Notes: generated by a model not told the origin, from the sequence alone. Shown: positions 1-8,556, numbered from the stretch's first letter. The stretch is DNA of 64,000 nucleotides from an uncultured Draconibacterium sp. (GCA_947492175.1 CANLMQ010000010.1:62001-126000); one strand, 5' to 3'. Program-made: numbers and translations.

Positions 1-1
1 G

Positions 2-85
2 CCGCCACTTAGTTTAAGCATCGGGCAGGCAGATGAATTTTTAAATGCCTTCGCGGAGGTATTGCATTCATTAGCTGAAAAGTAA
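2..85 (+). CDS. argD: C-terminal end of acetyl/succinylornithine aminotransferase (partial)
   Basis: Only the last 27 codons lie in the window; the frame opens at base 2 and ends in TAA at 83-85. The tail starts PPLSLSIGQADEFLNAF and fits the C-terminus of class-III PLP aminotransferases of the ArgD type, where a PPL(T/S) strand is followed by a final helix with regular acidic and hydrophobic residues. It would transaminate N-succinyl- (or N-acetyl-) glutamate semialdehyde in arginine synthesis. The next gene, proC, starts 31 bases later on the same strand, and argF' lies further down, which supports the call. The identification rests on a short tail plus context and is therefore moderate. 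Confidence 0.6.
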   Translation, partial: PPLSLSIGQADEFLNAFAEVLHSLAEK

Positions 86-116
86 AAAAGAGATTTGTCA
101 ATCTAAATCAGACAAC

Positions 117-917
117 ATGGAAAATAAAAAAATAGCAATTATTGGAGTTGGTAACATGGGGGGAGCCATTGCCGTTGGACTTTTAAAGTCTGGCTTTATT
201 CCCGCATCCGACATTTCTGTTGCCGACAGAAAAGAAGCTACACTCAAAAAAATGAGTGACTTGGGAGTAAACACATTTAAAGATAATTTGGAAGCAACAA
301 AAGATGCCGACGTAATAATTGTTGCCGTAAAACCCTATCATATCGAAGGTGTTATTAATGAAATTAAACCCGTGCTTTCTCCCGAGAAGATTTTTATTTC
401 CATTGTTGCAGGTGTTGGAATTACTGACCTTGGAGAAATGACCGGAAACGACATTCCAATTTTCAGGGTAATGCCAAATACCGCTATTGCTCTACAAGAA
501 TCGTTAACTTGTATTTCGGCCAACGGAAATACTGCCCCACACAAAGACTACGTTCTTAACTTATTTAACAAGCTGGGCAAAACAGTTGAAATTGGAGAGG
601 AGTTAATGGCCGCTGCAACAGTACTTTCATCGTGTGGAATTGCCTACGCCTTGCGCTACATACGGGCTGCCATGCAGGGAGGAATTGAAATTGGATTCGG
701 AGCAGAAATGGCTCAGTTTATTACAGCACAAACCGTTAAGGGCGCAACCGAATTGATTTTGCAATCTGGTAATCACCCCGAACGTGAAATTGATAAAGTT
801 ACCACTCCGATGGGAGTTACAATAACAGGGCTAAACGAAATGGAACACAAAGGATTTAGTTCATCATTAATTCAGGGAGTACTGGCATCGTATAAAAAGA
901 TTGATAATTCGAAATAA
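117..917 (+). CDS. proC: Pyrroline-5-carboxylate reductase
   Basis: Last step of proline synthesis: NAD(P)H reduction of 1-pyrroline-5-carboxylate in the cytoplasm. The 266 residues match the family length (about 270). A Rossmann motif GVGNMGGA lies at residues 10-17, and the family's substrate and dimer region is seen as FRVMPNTA near residue 116, followed by the helical C-terminal domain with the conserved TVKGA and KVTTPMGVT segments. The start is the first ATG of the frame. It sits between argD and proB with very short gaps (3 bases to proB), so argD-proC-proB are probably co-transcribed. Nothing looks damaged. Confidence 0.95.
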   Translation: MENKKIAIIGVGNMGGAIAVGLLKSGFIPASDISVADRKEATLKKMSDLGVNTFKDNLEATKDADVIIVAVKPYHIEGVINEIKPVLSPEKIFISIVAGVGITDLGEMTGNDIPIFRVMPNTAIALQESLTCISANGNTAPHKDYVLNLFNKLGKTVEIGEELMAAATVLSSCGIAYALRYIRAAMQGGIEIGFGAEMAQFITAQTVKGATELILQSGNHPEREIDKVTTPMGVTITGLNEMEHKGFSSSLIQGVLASYKKIDNSK

Positions 918-920
918 GTT

Positions 921-2027
921 GTGCAATCACGCTATAAAAAAATAACAGTAAAAATTGGCAGTAACGTGCTGGCCAAAGCAGACGGGACATTAAATGTTTC
1001 GCGAATGGCGCACCTTGTCGACCAAATTTCTTTCCTTCATAAAAATGGAATTGAGGTGGTTTTGGTTTCTTCGGGAGCGGTAGCCTCGGGTCGAGCCGTT
1101 TTACAGCCTTCCAAAAAAACGGATGCCGTTTCGCAACGCCAGTTGTGGGCCGCTTTGGGCCAGGTAAAACTTATTTCGCGTTATTCCGATTTCTTTCACG
1201 AAGAAGGATTGGTTTGTGCTCAGGTACTTACCACAAAAGAGAATTTTTCGAGTCGGGGGCACTATCTGAATATGAAAAACTGCATTACTACCCTACTCGA
1301 AAATAAGGTTATTCCAATTGTAAACGAAAATGATACCATTTCGGTAACAGAATTAATGTTCACCGATAATGACGAACTTTCCGGACTAATTGCATCCATG
1401 GTGGACTCTGAAGCACTCATCATTTTAAGTAATGTTAATGGCGTGTTTAGTGCTCATCCCGATAGTGAAGATGCAAAACTAATAGAACGGATCGAAATTC
1501 TGGAAAAAGAACCAAAGAATGCAATTTCTTCCGAGCAGTCGAATTTTGGGCGCGGAGGAATGTTAACAAAATTTCGGATTGCAAAAAAAGTGGCAGGCGA
1601 CGGAATAGGCGTTCATGTAGCTAATGGCACAAGAGAAAATGTACTGATTGATTTGCTTGATACTAAAAGAGAATTGAAACATACATTTTTTGTTCCCAAT
1701 GAGAAATCGTCAAGCGGCGTAAAAAAATGGATTGGCTACTCCGATGGTTTTGCTAAAGGACAGGTAACAGTAAATCAGGGAGCTATTAAAGCACTGAATT
1801 CGGAAAATGCAGTTAGCCTGCTTCCTGTTGGAATAGTTAGCATTGAAAGCGGATTTAAAAAAGGAGACCTGGTTAAAATATTGAATGAATCGGGTGAGAT
1901 GGTTGGCATTGGAAAAGCCAGCTACAACTCAGATAAAATAGAACAGGAAAAGTTGTCGGATAAACAAAAACCGGTTGTACATTACGATTACCTGTACCTG
2001 GAAAATAAACTAAACGGAAGTTCTTAG
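921..2027 (+). CDS. proB: Glutamate 5-kinase
   Basis: Phosphorylates glutamate to gamma-glutamyl phosphate, the committed step of proline synthesis. Its 368 residues give the long two-domain form: an amino-acid kinase domain (about 1-255, with KIGSN at 11-15 for the phosphates and VSSGAVASGR at 49-58) and a C-terminal PUA domain (about 275-355, starting SGVKKWIGY). The start is GTG at 921, three bases after the proC stop; no ATG exists close by that keeps the N-terminal strand. Family members are feedback-inhibited by proline. A terminator-like hairpin follows at 2163-2190, so proA may also have its own transcript. Confidence 0.95.
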   Translation: MQSRYKKITVKIGSNVLAKADGTLNVSRMAHLVDQISFLHKNGIEVVLVSSGAVASGRAVLQPSKKTDAVSQRQLWAALGQVKLISRYSDFFHEEGLVCAQVLTTKENFSSRGHYLNMKNCITTLLENKVIPIVNENDTISVTELMFTDNDELSGLIASMVDSEALIILSNVNGVFSAHPDSEDAKLIERIEILEKEPKNAISSEQSNFGRGGMLTKFRIAKKVAGDGIGVHVANGTRENVLIDLLDTKRELKHTFFVPNEKSSSGVKKWIGYSDGFAKGQVTVNQGAIKALNSENAVSLLPVGIVSIESGFKKGDLVKILNESGEMVGIGKASYNSDKIEQEKLSDKQKPVVHYDYLYLENKLNGSS

Positions 2028-2162
2028 AGATAGATTAAAATATCTCTTGTAAAATACTGAAAATAAAAACAGCTCAGGGTGACCTTTAACGAAGTATGTC
2101 AACCTTCGCGGTTCATACTCGCTCCCTTTTTTAATGCCTTAACTTGAAACGTATTCTGAGCT

Positions 2163-2190
2163 CCCTCTCCCTCCCCCGGGAGAGGGTTTT
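2163..2190 (+). terminator. Hairpin with T-run between proB and proA
   Basis: Perfect 9-bp stem CCCTCTCCC / GGGAGAGGG with a 6-nt C-rich loop, followed directly by TTTT. It looks like an intrinsic terminator for the upstream argD-proC-proB transcript. C/G-rich hairpins of this composition also occur as dispersed intergenic repeats in many bacteria, so it could be a mobile REP-like unit. The rest of the 193-base gap shows no gene. Confidence 0.5.
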
Positions 2191-2220
2191 AAATTTCTAA
2201 ATGAAAGAATTTTAAACCAA

Positions 2221-3471
2221 ATGAAAATAGAACAACAACTACAAAAAGTATTGGCAGCCTCACGTAAATTAAATATGGTTGAGGATCGACAAATTGTGGC
2301 TGTTTTGCAGGAGTTGGCAAATCAGGCAAGAGCTAATACCGATTTCATTTTAGCTGAAAACAAAAAGGATTTTGACAGAATGGATGCAGCTGATCCAAAA
2401 TTCGATCGATTAAAACTAACGGCTGAGCGGATTGAAACAATAGCATCTGATATTGAGAATGTAGCAGCCCTGAAAAGTCCTGTGGGTACTATTCTAAAAG
2501 AAATTGAACGACCAAACGGTCTGAGAATAAGCAAAATCACGGTTCCGTTTGGTGTAATTGGCATCATTTACGAAGCGCGTCCCAATGTAACATTCGATGT
2601 TTTCGCTCTCTGCCTGAAATCGGGGAATGCCTGTGTTCTGAAAGGTGGAAGCGATGCTATTTACTCAAATCAGGCCATTGTTTCTATTATTCAGAAAGTT
2701 CTGAAAAGTTTTAACCTGGATGAAAATACGGTGAGCCTGCTGCCCGCCGGCCGGGAAGAAACCAACGAAATGCTACGCGCACATGGTTATATCGATCTTA
2801 TAATCCCACGCGGCAGCCAGGGATTAATCAATTTTGTACGCGAAAATGCAACCATTCCTGTAATTGAAACGGGTGCCGGAATTTGTCACACTTACTTCGA
2901 TGAGTTCGGCGATGCTAAAAAAGGGAGCGAAATTGTTTTTAATGCCAAAACCCGTCGTCCATCGGTTTGTAATGCGCTCGACTGTCTGGTTATTCATAAA
3001 AACAGACTGGATGAGTTAGCTGCCTTTGCACAAAAACTATCGGAAGAGAAAGTAATGATTTATGCAGACGAAGCAGCATTCGATAAAATAAAAGACATGT
3101 ATCCTGCCGGGTTATTGTTTCCCGCAACCGAAGAATCGTACGGAACAGAGTTTCTTTCGCTTAAAATGTCGATAAAAACGGTTGACTCGTTTGACGAGGC
3201 AATCAGTCACATTAATAAATACAGTTCGAAACACAGCGAGGCAATTATCTCTGAAGACAATGAACGTGTTCAGCAATTCAGGAAGATGATTGATGCTTCG
3301 GCGGTTTATTCAAACACGTCAACTGCGTATACCGATGGAGCACAGTTTGGACTGGGAGCTGAAATTGGAATCAGTACCCAAAAACTACATGCCCGCGGCC
3401 CAATGGCTTTGGAAGAATTGTGCAGTTACAAATGGATTATTGAAGGAGAAGGACAAGTTCGTCCGAAATAA
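2221..3471 (+). CDS. proA: Glutamate-5-semialdehyde dehydrogenase (gamma-glutamyl phosphate reductase)
   Basis: NADPH-dependent reduction of gamma-glutamyl phosphate to glutamate semialdehyde, partner of ProB. The 416 residues equal the family's usual length. The aldehyde-dehydrogenase fold is visible: the signature VPFGVIGIIYEARPNVT at 108-124, the KGGSDA nucleotide loop at 141-146, and the catalytic cysteine at C222 in ETGAGICHTYFDE. The C-terminal LGAEIGISTQKLHARGPM segment is typical. The start ATG is the first in frame. A 193-base gap with a hairpin separates it from proB. Confidence 0.96.
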   Translation: MKIEQQLQKVLAASRKLNMVEDRQIVAVLQELANQARANTDFILAENKKDFDRMDAADPKFDRLKLTAERIETIASDIENVAALKSPVGTILKEIERPNGLRISKITVPFGVIGIIYEARPNVTFDVFALCLKSGNACVLKGGSDAIYSNQAIVSIIQKVLKSFNLDENTVSLLPAGREETNEMLRAHGYIDLIIPRGSQGLINFVRENATIPVIETGAGICHTYFDEFGDAKKGSEIVFNAKTRRPSVCNALDCLVIHKNRLDELAAFAQKLSEEKVMIYADEAAFDKIKDMYPAGLLFPATEESYGTEFLSLKMSIKTVDSFDEAISHINKYSSKHSEAIISEDNERVQQFRKMIDASAVYSNTSTAYTDGAQFGLGAEIGISTQKLHARGPMALEELCSYKWIIEGEGQVRPK

Positions 3472-3510
3472 AATAAAAATAAATAAAAGCTAAAGTAAAA
3501 ATAATTAAAG

Positions 3511-3545
3511 TCTGAAGTTCCGGCTTCGTGCTTCCAACTTATATA
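3511..3545 (+). repeat. Short interspersed intergenic repeat, copy 1
   Basis: The gap between proA and argF' holds GTTCCGGCTTCG followed by TGCTTCCAACTT. A clearly related element occurs in opposite orientation at 37624-37655 (there GGAACACCGAAGCCGGAAG), and a shorter relative (GGCTTCCGGTCTTCCG) precedes hisIE at about 6186-6201. All three are intergenic. Function unknown; they may be remnants of a small dispersed repeat. Confidence 0.4.
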
Positions 3546-3547
3546 TC

Positions 3548-4495
3548 ATGAAAAAATTCACATCAGTAAAAGATATTCCTAGTATAGAAAAAGCTTTGGA
3601 AACTGCATTTGAGGTAAAAAAGAATCCTTTCGGATTTCAACACCTGGGAAAAAATAAAACCATGGTTCTGGTATTTTTTAATTCCAGTTTAAGAACCCGT
3701 TTAAGTACGCAAAAAGCTGCCATGAACCTTGGAATGAACACCATGGTAATGAACGTTAACGAAGACAGCTGGCAGTTGGAATCGGAGATGGGAGTGATAA
3801 TGGATGGTACCAATGCAGAACATTTGCGCGAAGCAATTCCGGTTATTGGAAAGTATTGCGATGTGATTGGCGTTAGGGCCTTTGCAAAGTTTGAAGACAG
3901 AGATGCAGACTATTCGGAAAAAATTCTTAGTCAATTTGTGGAATATGCCGGAGTGCCGGTTGTTAGCATGGAGGCTGCAACCCGTCACCCTCTGCAAAGT
4001 TTTGCCGATTTGGTAACTATTGAAGAACATAAAACAGTTGAACGCCCGAAAGTGGTATTAACCTGGGCGCCTCACCCGCGGGCTTTACCACAAGCCGTGG
4101 CCAATTCGTTTGTTGAGTGGATGCGCGAAACCGATTACGAATTGGTTGTAACCCACCCCAAAGGTTACGAGTTAGCACCTGAATTTATGGGCGATGTTAA
4201 AGTAGAGTACGATCAGAAAAAGGCTTTTGAGGGCGCCGATTTTATTTATGCAAAAAACTGGGCTTCGTATACCGATTACGGCAAAATACTATCGAAAGAT
4301 ATGAACTGGACAGTTAACGAAGAAAAAATGGCACTTACCAATAATGCCAAATTTATGCACTGTTTGCCGGTTCGCCGAAATGTTGTGGTCAGCGATGGCG
4401 TAATCGACAGTGCCAGTTCAATCGTAGTTGAAGAAGCTAAAAACAGAGAAGTTACTGCACAGGCAGTATTAAAAATGATTTTGGAGAACGCCTGA
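3548..4495 (+). CDS. argF': N-succinylornithine carbamoyltransferase
   Basis: Transfers the carbamoyl group from carbamoyl phosphate to N-succinyl-L-ornithine in the Bacteroidota version of arginine synthesis. The 315 residues carry the carbamoyl-phosphate loop SSLRTR (46-51), E142, HPLQ at 147-150, K236 in YAKNW and HCLPVRRN at 271-278, all as in the Bacteroides fragilis SOTCase family. Residue 90, which in that family is proline (and is glutamate in acetylornithine enzymes), is alanine here (context GTNAEHL). A small residue still leaves room for a succinyl group, so I keep the succinyl-specific call, but this is inference. It lies between proA and hisA. Confidence 0.9.
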   Translation: MKKFTSVKDIPSIEKALETAFEVKKNPFGFQHLGKNKTMVLVFFNSSLRTRLSTQKAAMNLGMNTMVMNVNEDSWQLESEMGVIMDGTNAEHLREAIPVIGKYCDVIGVRAFAKFEDRDADYSEKILSQFVEYAGVPVVSMEAATRHPLQSFADLVTIEEHKTVERPKVVLTWAPHPRALPQAVANSFVEWMRETDYELVVTHPKGYELAPEFMGDVKVEYDQKKAFEGADFIYAKNWASYTDYGKILSKDMNWTVNEEKMALTNNAKFMHCLPVRRNVVVSDGVIDSASSIVVEEAKNREVTAQAVLKMILENA

Positions 4496-4539
4496 TTTTT
4501 TACCTTTGCGCCTTCGTATCTTTCGAGAAATAGTTTAAA

Positions 4540-5271
4540 ATGACAAAAAAAATAGAAATAATACCTGCCATTGATTTGATTGATGCCAAATGTGTGCGTC
4601 TTTCTCAAGGCGATTATAACCAGAAAACAGTGTATAACGAAAATCCGTTGGAAGTGGCTCTTATGTTTGAAGCTGCCGGAATTACACGTTTGCACCTGGT
4701 AGATCTGGATGGAGCCAAAGCCAAACACATTGTTAATTACAAAGTGCTTGAAACCATTGCCACCAAAACCAATTTGGTAATCGATTTTGGCGGAGGTTTA
4801 AAATCAGACAAGGATTTGGAAATTGCTTTCAATTCGGGGGCGCAAATGGTAACTGGCGGAAGTATTGCCGTAAAGGAGAAAGATACCTTTTTAAGATGGC
4901 TGGAAAAATTTGGCAACGAAAAAATTATCCTTGGAGCCGATGCTAAAGACGGGAATATTGCAGTTAGTGGCTGGCTTGAAACCACGTCGTTAACTGTAAT
5001 TGAGTTTATTGAAGAATTTCACAAGCAAGGAATTACAAAGGTAATTTCAACCGATATCAGCCGTGACGGAATGCTGAGCGGACCTTCGTTTGAGCTGTAT
5101 AAAGAAATAATGGATGTTCTTCCGGAAGTTGAAATTATTGCCAGTGGTGGAATTGCAACTATGGATGAGATATTAAAATTAGATGAAATGGGAGTGCCTG
5201 GAGTTATTACCGGTAAAGCCATCTACGAAAATCGAATATCTTTGAAGGAAATTGAAAAGTTTATTGCTTAG
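4540..5271 (+). CDS. hisA: ProFAR isomerase (1-(5-phosphoribosyl)-5-[(5-phosphoribosylamino)methylideneamino]imidazole-4-carboxamide isomerase)
   Basis: Fourth step of histidine synthesis, an Amadori isomerisation. It is a single (beta/alpha)8 barrel of 243 residues, the usual size. The catalytic acid is in IPAIDLIDAKCVRL near the N-terminus and the second in STDISRDGMLSGP; the phosphate loops DFGGGL and ASGGIAT are both present. It starts 45 bases after argF' and is followed by hisF and hisIE. The usual upstream partner hisH is absent. Confidence 0.95.
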   Translation: MTKKIEIIPAIDLIDAKCVRLSQGDYNQKTVYNENPLEVALMFEAAGITRLHLVDLDGAKAKHIVNYKVLETIATKTNLVIDFGGGLKSDKDLEIAFNSGAQMVTGGSIAVKEKDTFLRWLEKFGNEKIILGADAKDGNIAVSGWLETTSLTVIEFIEEFHKQGITKVISTDISRDGMLSGPSFELYKEIMDVLPEVEIIASGGIATMDEILKLDEMGVPGVITGKAIYENRISLKEIEKFIA

Positions 5272-5353
5272 TTTTTGTTGCTACTCCGTTTGTTAGCTGA
5301 CGGATAACATAACAAGCAACTTTGAGCACTGAACTTTAAACACTGAATTGTGT

Positions 5354-6109
5354 ATGTTAGCAAAACGAATTATACCATGTCTGGATATCCGAAACGGGCA
5401 AACCGTTAAGGGAATCAACTTTGTAAATATCCAGGAAGTAGGCGATCCTGTGGAACTGGGAGCAAAATATGCGGCCGATGGAGCCGATGAATTGTGTTTC
5501 CTGGATATTACAGCCACTCATGAAGGGCGTAAAACGTTTGTTGAACTGGTTAAACGGATTGCTGCACACATTAATATTCCATTTACAGTTGGTGGCGGAA
5601 TTAGCGAAATTGGCGATGCAGAGAAACTTCTGGCTGCCGGTGCTGATAAAATTTCAATTAATTCATCGGCAGTTCGCAATCCGAAACTGATCGATGATTT
5701 TGCTTTAAATTTCGGAAGCCAGTTTGTTGTAGTTGCCATCGATGCACGAGGCGATGAAAATAACCACTGGACTGTTACAGTAAACGGAGGTCGAATCCCT
5801 ACAGACAAAGAACTTTTCTCGTGGTCGAAAGAAGCAGAAAACCGTGGTGCCGGTGAAATACTTTTTACCTCGATGAACCACGACGGAACTAAAAATGGTT
5901 TTGCAAATGAACAACTGGCACAAATGGCCGATTCACTTAAAATTCCAATTATCGCATCAGGAGGAGCAGGTGCTGCAGAACACTTCGTAGATGTTTTTAC
6001 AAAAGGGAAAGCTGATGCAGGTCTGGCTGCCAGCATTTTTCATTACAACGAAATTCCAATTCCTGTTCTGAAAAAATATTTAAAAGATAAAGGGATTGTA
6101 GTACGATAG
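5354..6109 (+). CDS. hisF: Imidazole glycerol phosphate synthase, cyclase subunit
   Basis: Uses ammonia channelled from HisH to convert PRFAR to imidazole glycerol phosphate and AICAR. 251 residues from the ATG at 5354, which gives the family start MLAKRIIPCLD; an in-frame TTG two codons earlier is not needed. Catalytic D11 in PCLDIRNG and the second aspartate in VAIDARGD are present, as are the phosphate loops VGGGISE and ASGGAGA. The 82-base gap from hisA contains the imperfect direct repeat CACTGAACTTTAAACACTGAA-like sequence (two CACTGAA units). No hisH, the obligate glutaminase partner, is adjacent. Confidence 0.95.
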   Translation: MLAKRIIPCLDIRNGQTVKGINFVNIQEVGDPVELGAKYAADGADELCFLDITATHEGRKTFVELVKRIAAHINIPFTVGGGISEIGDAEKLLAAGADKISINSSAVRNPKLIDDFALNFGSQFVVVAIDARGDENNHWTVTVNGGRIPTDKELFSWSKEAENRGAGEILFTSMNHDGTKNGFANEQLAQMADSLKIPIIASGGAGAAEHFVDVFTKGKADAGLAASIFHYNEIPIPVLKKYLKDKGIVVR

Positions 6110-6215
6110 TAAAGTAATTTTAATTCGAAACGTTTTTAGCTGGTTACCAGTTAATAATAAAGATAAAAAAACAAATTCGGTTTCAGGCTTCCGGTCTTCC
6201 GATAAAAACAAGAAC

Positions 6216-6833
6216 ATGAAAGAACTAAAAAATATTTCCGAGGTAGATTTTAATAAAATGGACGGACTCGTTCCTGCAATTATTCAGGATGCAGAAACAC
6301 AAACAGTGTTAATGCTTGGTTTTATGAATGAAGAGGCTCTTGCCAAAACGCAGGAAATTGGAAAAGTTACATTTTTTAGCCGCACCAAAAACCGTCTTTG
6401 GACAAAAGGAGAGGAATCGGGAAATTTTATGAAAGTTGTTTCGATGGCTGTTGACTGCGATAACGATACGCTTTTAATAAAAGTAGATCCGGTTGGCCCG
6501 GTTTGTCATAAAGGTACCGATACTTGCTTTGAAGAAACCAACTCGGCAAACGAAATTCAGTTTTTATCTTATTTGCAGGATTTTATCGACAAACGCAAAG
6601 CGGAAATGCCTGAAGGTTCGTACACAACCTCGTTATTTCAGGAAGGCACACGTAAAATCACTCAAAAAGTTGGCGAAGAAGCAGTTGAAACCATTATTGG
6701 CGCCATGGCAAACGACGATGAAAACTTTATTTACGAAGCCGGAGATTTAATTTATCACCTTATTGTTTTGCTTGCCCACAAAGGTTATCGCATTGAAGAT
6801 ATTGTACGCGAACTTAAAAAAAGACACAAGTAA
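6216..6833 (+). CDS. hisIE: Bifunctional phosphoribosyl-AMP cyclohydrolase / phosphoribosyl-ATP pyrophosphatase
   Basis: Catalyses steps 2 and 3 of histidine synthesis. 205 residues: HisI domain at about 1-110 with the metal and substrate motif CDNDTLLIKVDPVGPVCHKG and the cysteine in DTCFEE, and HisE domain at about 115-205 with the MazG-like helices QKVGEEAVETIIGA and EAGDLIYHLIVLLA. It is the last gene of this his group; 106 bases separate it from hisF. No obvious terminator follows before 6928. Confidence 0.95.
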   Translation: MKELKNISEVDFNKMDGLVPAIIQDAETQTVLMLGFMNEEALAKTQEIGKVTFFSRTKNRLWTKGEESGNFMKVVSMAVDCDNDTLLIKVDPVGPVCHKGTDTCFEETNSANEIQFLSYLQDFIDKRKAEMPEGSYTTSLFQEGTRKITQKVGEEAVETIIGAMANDDENFIYEAGDLIYHLIVLLAHKGYRIEDIVRELKKRHK

Positions 6834-6927
6834 ACACCAGTAAAAATCACTCCCCCAGCAAAGTATTAACCTATAAGAATCATCTGTTCAGAATAGATTT
6901 TCTAGGGTAAAATATTTTGAATACATA

Positions 6928-6979
6928 TTATATAACATGCTTCTGTAACATAGTTATATAACATAGCTGTAAAACATTG
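6928..6979. repeat. Two tandem 26-bp imperfect repeats
   Basis: Two copies beginning TTATATAACAT lie head to tail at 6928-6953 and 6954-6979; both end in a TGTAA(A)ACAT element. They are 80-130 bases upstream of the unrecognised gene at 7062, so they could be an operator or upstream promoter element. This is seen directly; the role is a guess. Confidence 0.5.
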
Positions 6980-7022
6980 TAAGTTACGCCGTTATAATTA
7001 GGCATTTTTGAAGCTTAGTCCG

Positions 7023-7030
7023 TAGCTTTG
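7023..7030 (+). promoter_or_regulatory. Possible -7 box for the gene at 7062
   Basis: TAGCTTTG matches the Bacteroidota -7 consensus TAnnTTTG, 31 bases before the ATG. No TTTG element is found 19-21 bases upstream, so the promoter is only half supported. Confidence 0.35.
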
Positions 7031-7061
7031 TAATATCTTCTAACTTCAAAAAAACCATTTT

Positions 7062-7742
7062 ATGGAAACTTTAACCATTTGTCCCACTAGTACGGCAACA
7101 ATTCTGGCATGTCAAAAAATTGCTAAAACCTTTAAAGAAAACATCTATGAGTTAGCAAACCTACGCAGCGAATGGGATCCCGAGTATGCCACCTCATTAA
7201 TGGTATGGATTGACGATACTATCGAAAAACATTATGCCGACACATTAGATTCGCTTGGAGACGAACATTATCTCCAGTGGCATGAAATAATGGTGGCAGG
7301 CTTACAACACCTGAAAGTTCTTCGTGCTTCTGTAAAGGTTGATTTCAAAAAGGATAAACAGTTTCTAAAAGATTTTTTTCAAAAGGTTGGATATACTGAG
7401 TATTTCAGCGATGCAAAAAACGGCGATCACATTAGTTTGTACAAATTCCTGAAATCTTTTGCAGAGAATCTTGATGAAGAAACACGACAGAAAATTGTAG
7501 CCAAAGGCACACTTGATTCATTGTTCGACAAAATTCTCACTTGTGCCAATCGTGTTAATGACTTCGAGGATTGTTTTGCGGCTTTACAAGGCGAAGCAAA
7601 TCTTGACAGTTACGGCAAAAAAGAGGTAGCACGAATCTACGAAACGATTCAGGATATTTGCCGTATTGCAATTGCTTATTACCAATTTGACGCAGAAATG
7701 AGATCAAAATTCAACTATTACAAAGTTTTGGTAAACCTGTAA
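7062..7742 (+). CDS. Unrecognised 226-residue protein, mostly helical
   Basis: I do not recognise this protein. It has no signal peptide or membrane segment, so it should be cytoplasmic. The sequence is rich in charged helices (for example residues 20-60 and 150-210), has four to five scattered cysteines without a CxxC pattern, and several histidines and acidic residues (DEHYLQWHE near residue 70). It stands alone: hisIE ends 228 bases upstream and a strong bidirectional terminator follows at 7797-7844. Two 26-bp tandem repeats and a TAGCTTTG box lie upstream. That it is a real gene is supported by its full-length open frame, isolated promoter and terminator. Confidence 0.75.
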   Translation: METLTICPTSTATILACQKIAKTFKENIYELANLRSEWDPEYATSLMVWIDDTIEKHYADTLDSLGDEHYLQWHEIMVAGLQHLKVLRASVKVDFKKDKQFLKDFFQKVGYTEYFSDAKNGDHISLYKFLKSFAENLDEETRQKIVAKGTLDSLFDKILTCANRVNDFEDCFAALQGEANLDSYGKKEVARIYETIQDICRIAIAYYQFDAEMRSKFNYYKVLVNL

Positions 7743-7796
7743 AATCGAATTCAACTCTATCTCAGAACTTTTTTCAACTACGTAATAATTCAAGAA

Positions 7797-7844
7797 AAAA
7801 CAGTCTGCCTGTAAATTTACTGGTAGACTGTTTTCATTTTTTTT
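7797..7844 (+). terminator. Intrinsic terminator, probably bidirectional
   Basis: Stem AAACAGTCTGCC / GGTAGACTGTTT (12 bp with one G-T pair), loop of 12 nt, then TCATTTTTTTT. It lies between the convergent genes ending at 7742 (+) and 7888 (-) and has A-rich and T-rich flanks that suit both strands. Confidence 0.85.
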
Positions 7845-7887
7845 ATACAACAGGCCGGAAGGATTATTACAACCTGTTTATTAAAAT

Positions 7888-8502
7888 TTATTCTTCAGCT
7901 CTGGGTTCTTCGTCAGCACTTTGCTCCGGCGAAGCTTCTTCATCAGAATTATCCTCTTCAGTATTCTCTTCTGATTCTTCAAAAGGATTTATTCCATCTG
8001 TAAAAATCGGATTTGGCTTTTCCTCTTTTTCGACCGGAACAAACCCTTCAGGAGCCTGAACAGATTCTGACGGCTCATAAGGAAATACATCAACAATGGT
8101 ACTTACAGCTAATGCCGAAGTAACATAAGGAATTACCAGGTAACTTAAACTTTCGTCCAGACGGGCCAAAGCCTCCTTAATGTCGTCAGCCATTATCAGA
8201 TAATACGTACGAAGCTTTTTTTCTTTACCGGCTTCTTCGTCAACTGTAACCAGGTTAATAGTCGCTTTAAACCACCATTCGCCATCTTCGTACGGAAAAA
8301 CCTCGGCAATACGCGATTTTTTTATATCAACCACCGAAAATTCTCCACCTCTTACCAACTCTTGCATTTTCCGAATAATGCGCGTTTCTGCATCAGTATA
8401 AGAAACTGCATCTAACAAAAAATTCTCGGTTACCATCGTTTCGCTTCCGCTCTCGGAAACTTTCATATATTTTACTTTGCTTTCAAACCAGGTTTGCATC
8501 AT
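7888..8502 (-). CDS. DUF4494 domain protein
   Basis: Bacteroidota-specific protein of unknown function. The start is placed at the ATG at 8502 (or 8499), giving MMQTWFESKVKY, the family's usual N-terminus; the longer frame from 8526 would begin inside the promoter box at 8524-8531. The conserved part is about 140 residues, with SYTDAETRIIRKM, IAEVFPYEDGEWWFKATINLVTVDE and a VIPYVTSALAVSTIVDVFPY segment. The last 45 residues are a low-complexity acidic tail (mostly E, S, P). No signal peptide. Monocistronic. Confidence 0.85.
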   Translation of the reverse strand: MMQTWFESKVKYMKVSESGSETMVTENFLLDAVSYTDAETRIIRKMQELVRGGEFSVVDIKKSRIAEVFPYEDGEWWFKATINLVTVDEEAGKEKKLRTYYLIMADDIKEALARLDESLSYLVIPYVTSALAVSTIVDVFPYEPSESVQAPEGFVPVEKEEKPNPIFTDGINPFEESEENTEEDNSDEEASPEQSADEEPRAEE

Positions 8503-8523
8503 AACATTCAATTTTAGAGGCAA

Positions 8524-8556
8524 CAAAAATAGTTTTCCTTGATGAATTTATTCAAC
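8524..8556 (-). promoter_or_regulatory. Promoter for the DUF4494 gene
   Basis: On the minus strand GTTG (8553-8556) is followed after 21 bases by TATTTTTG (8524-8531), matching the Bacteroidota TTTG / TAnnTTTG pattern. Transcription would begin near 8517, just ahead of the preferred ATG at 8502. Confidence 0.55.
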
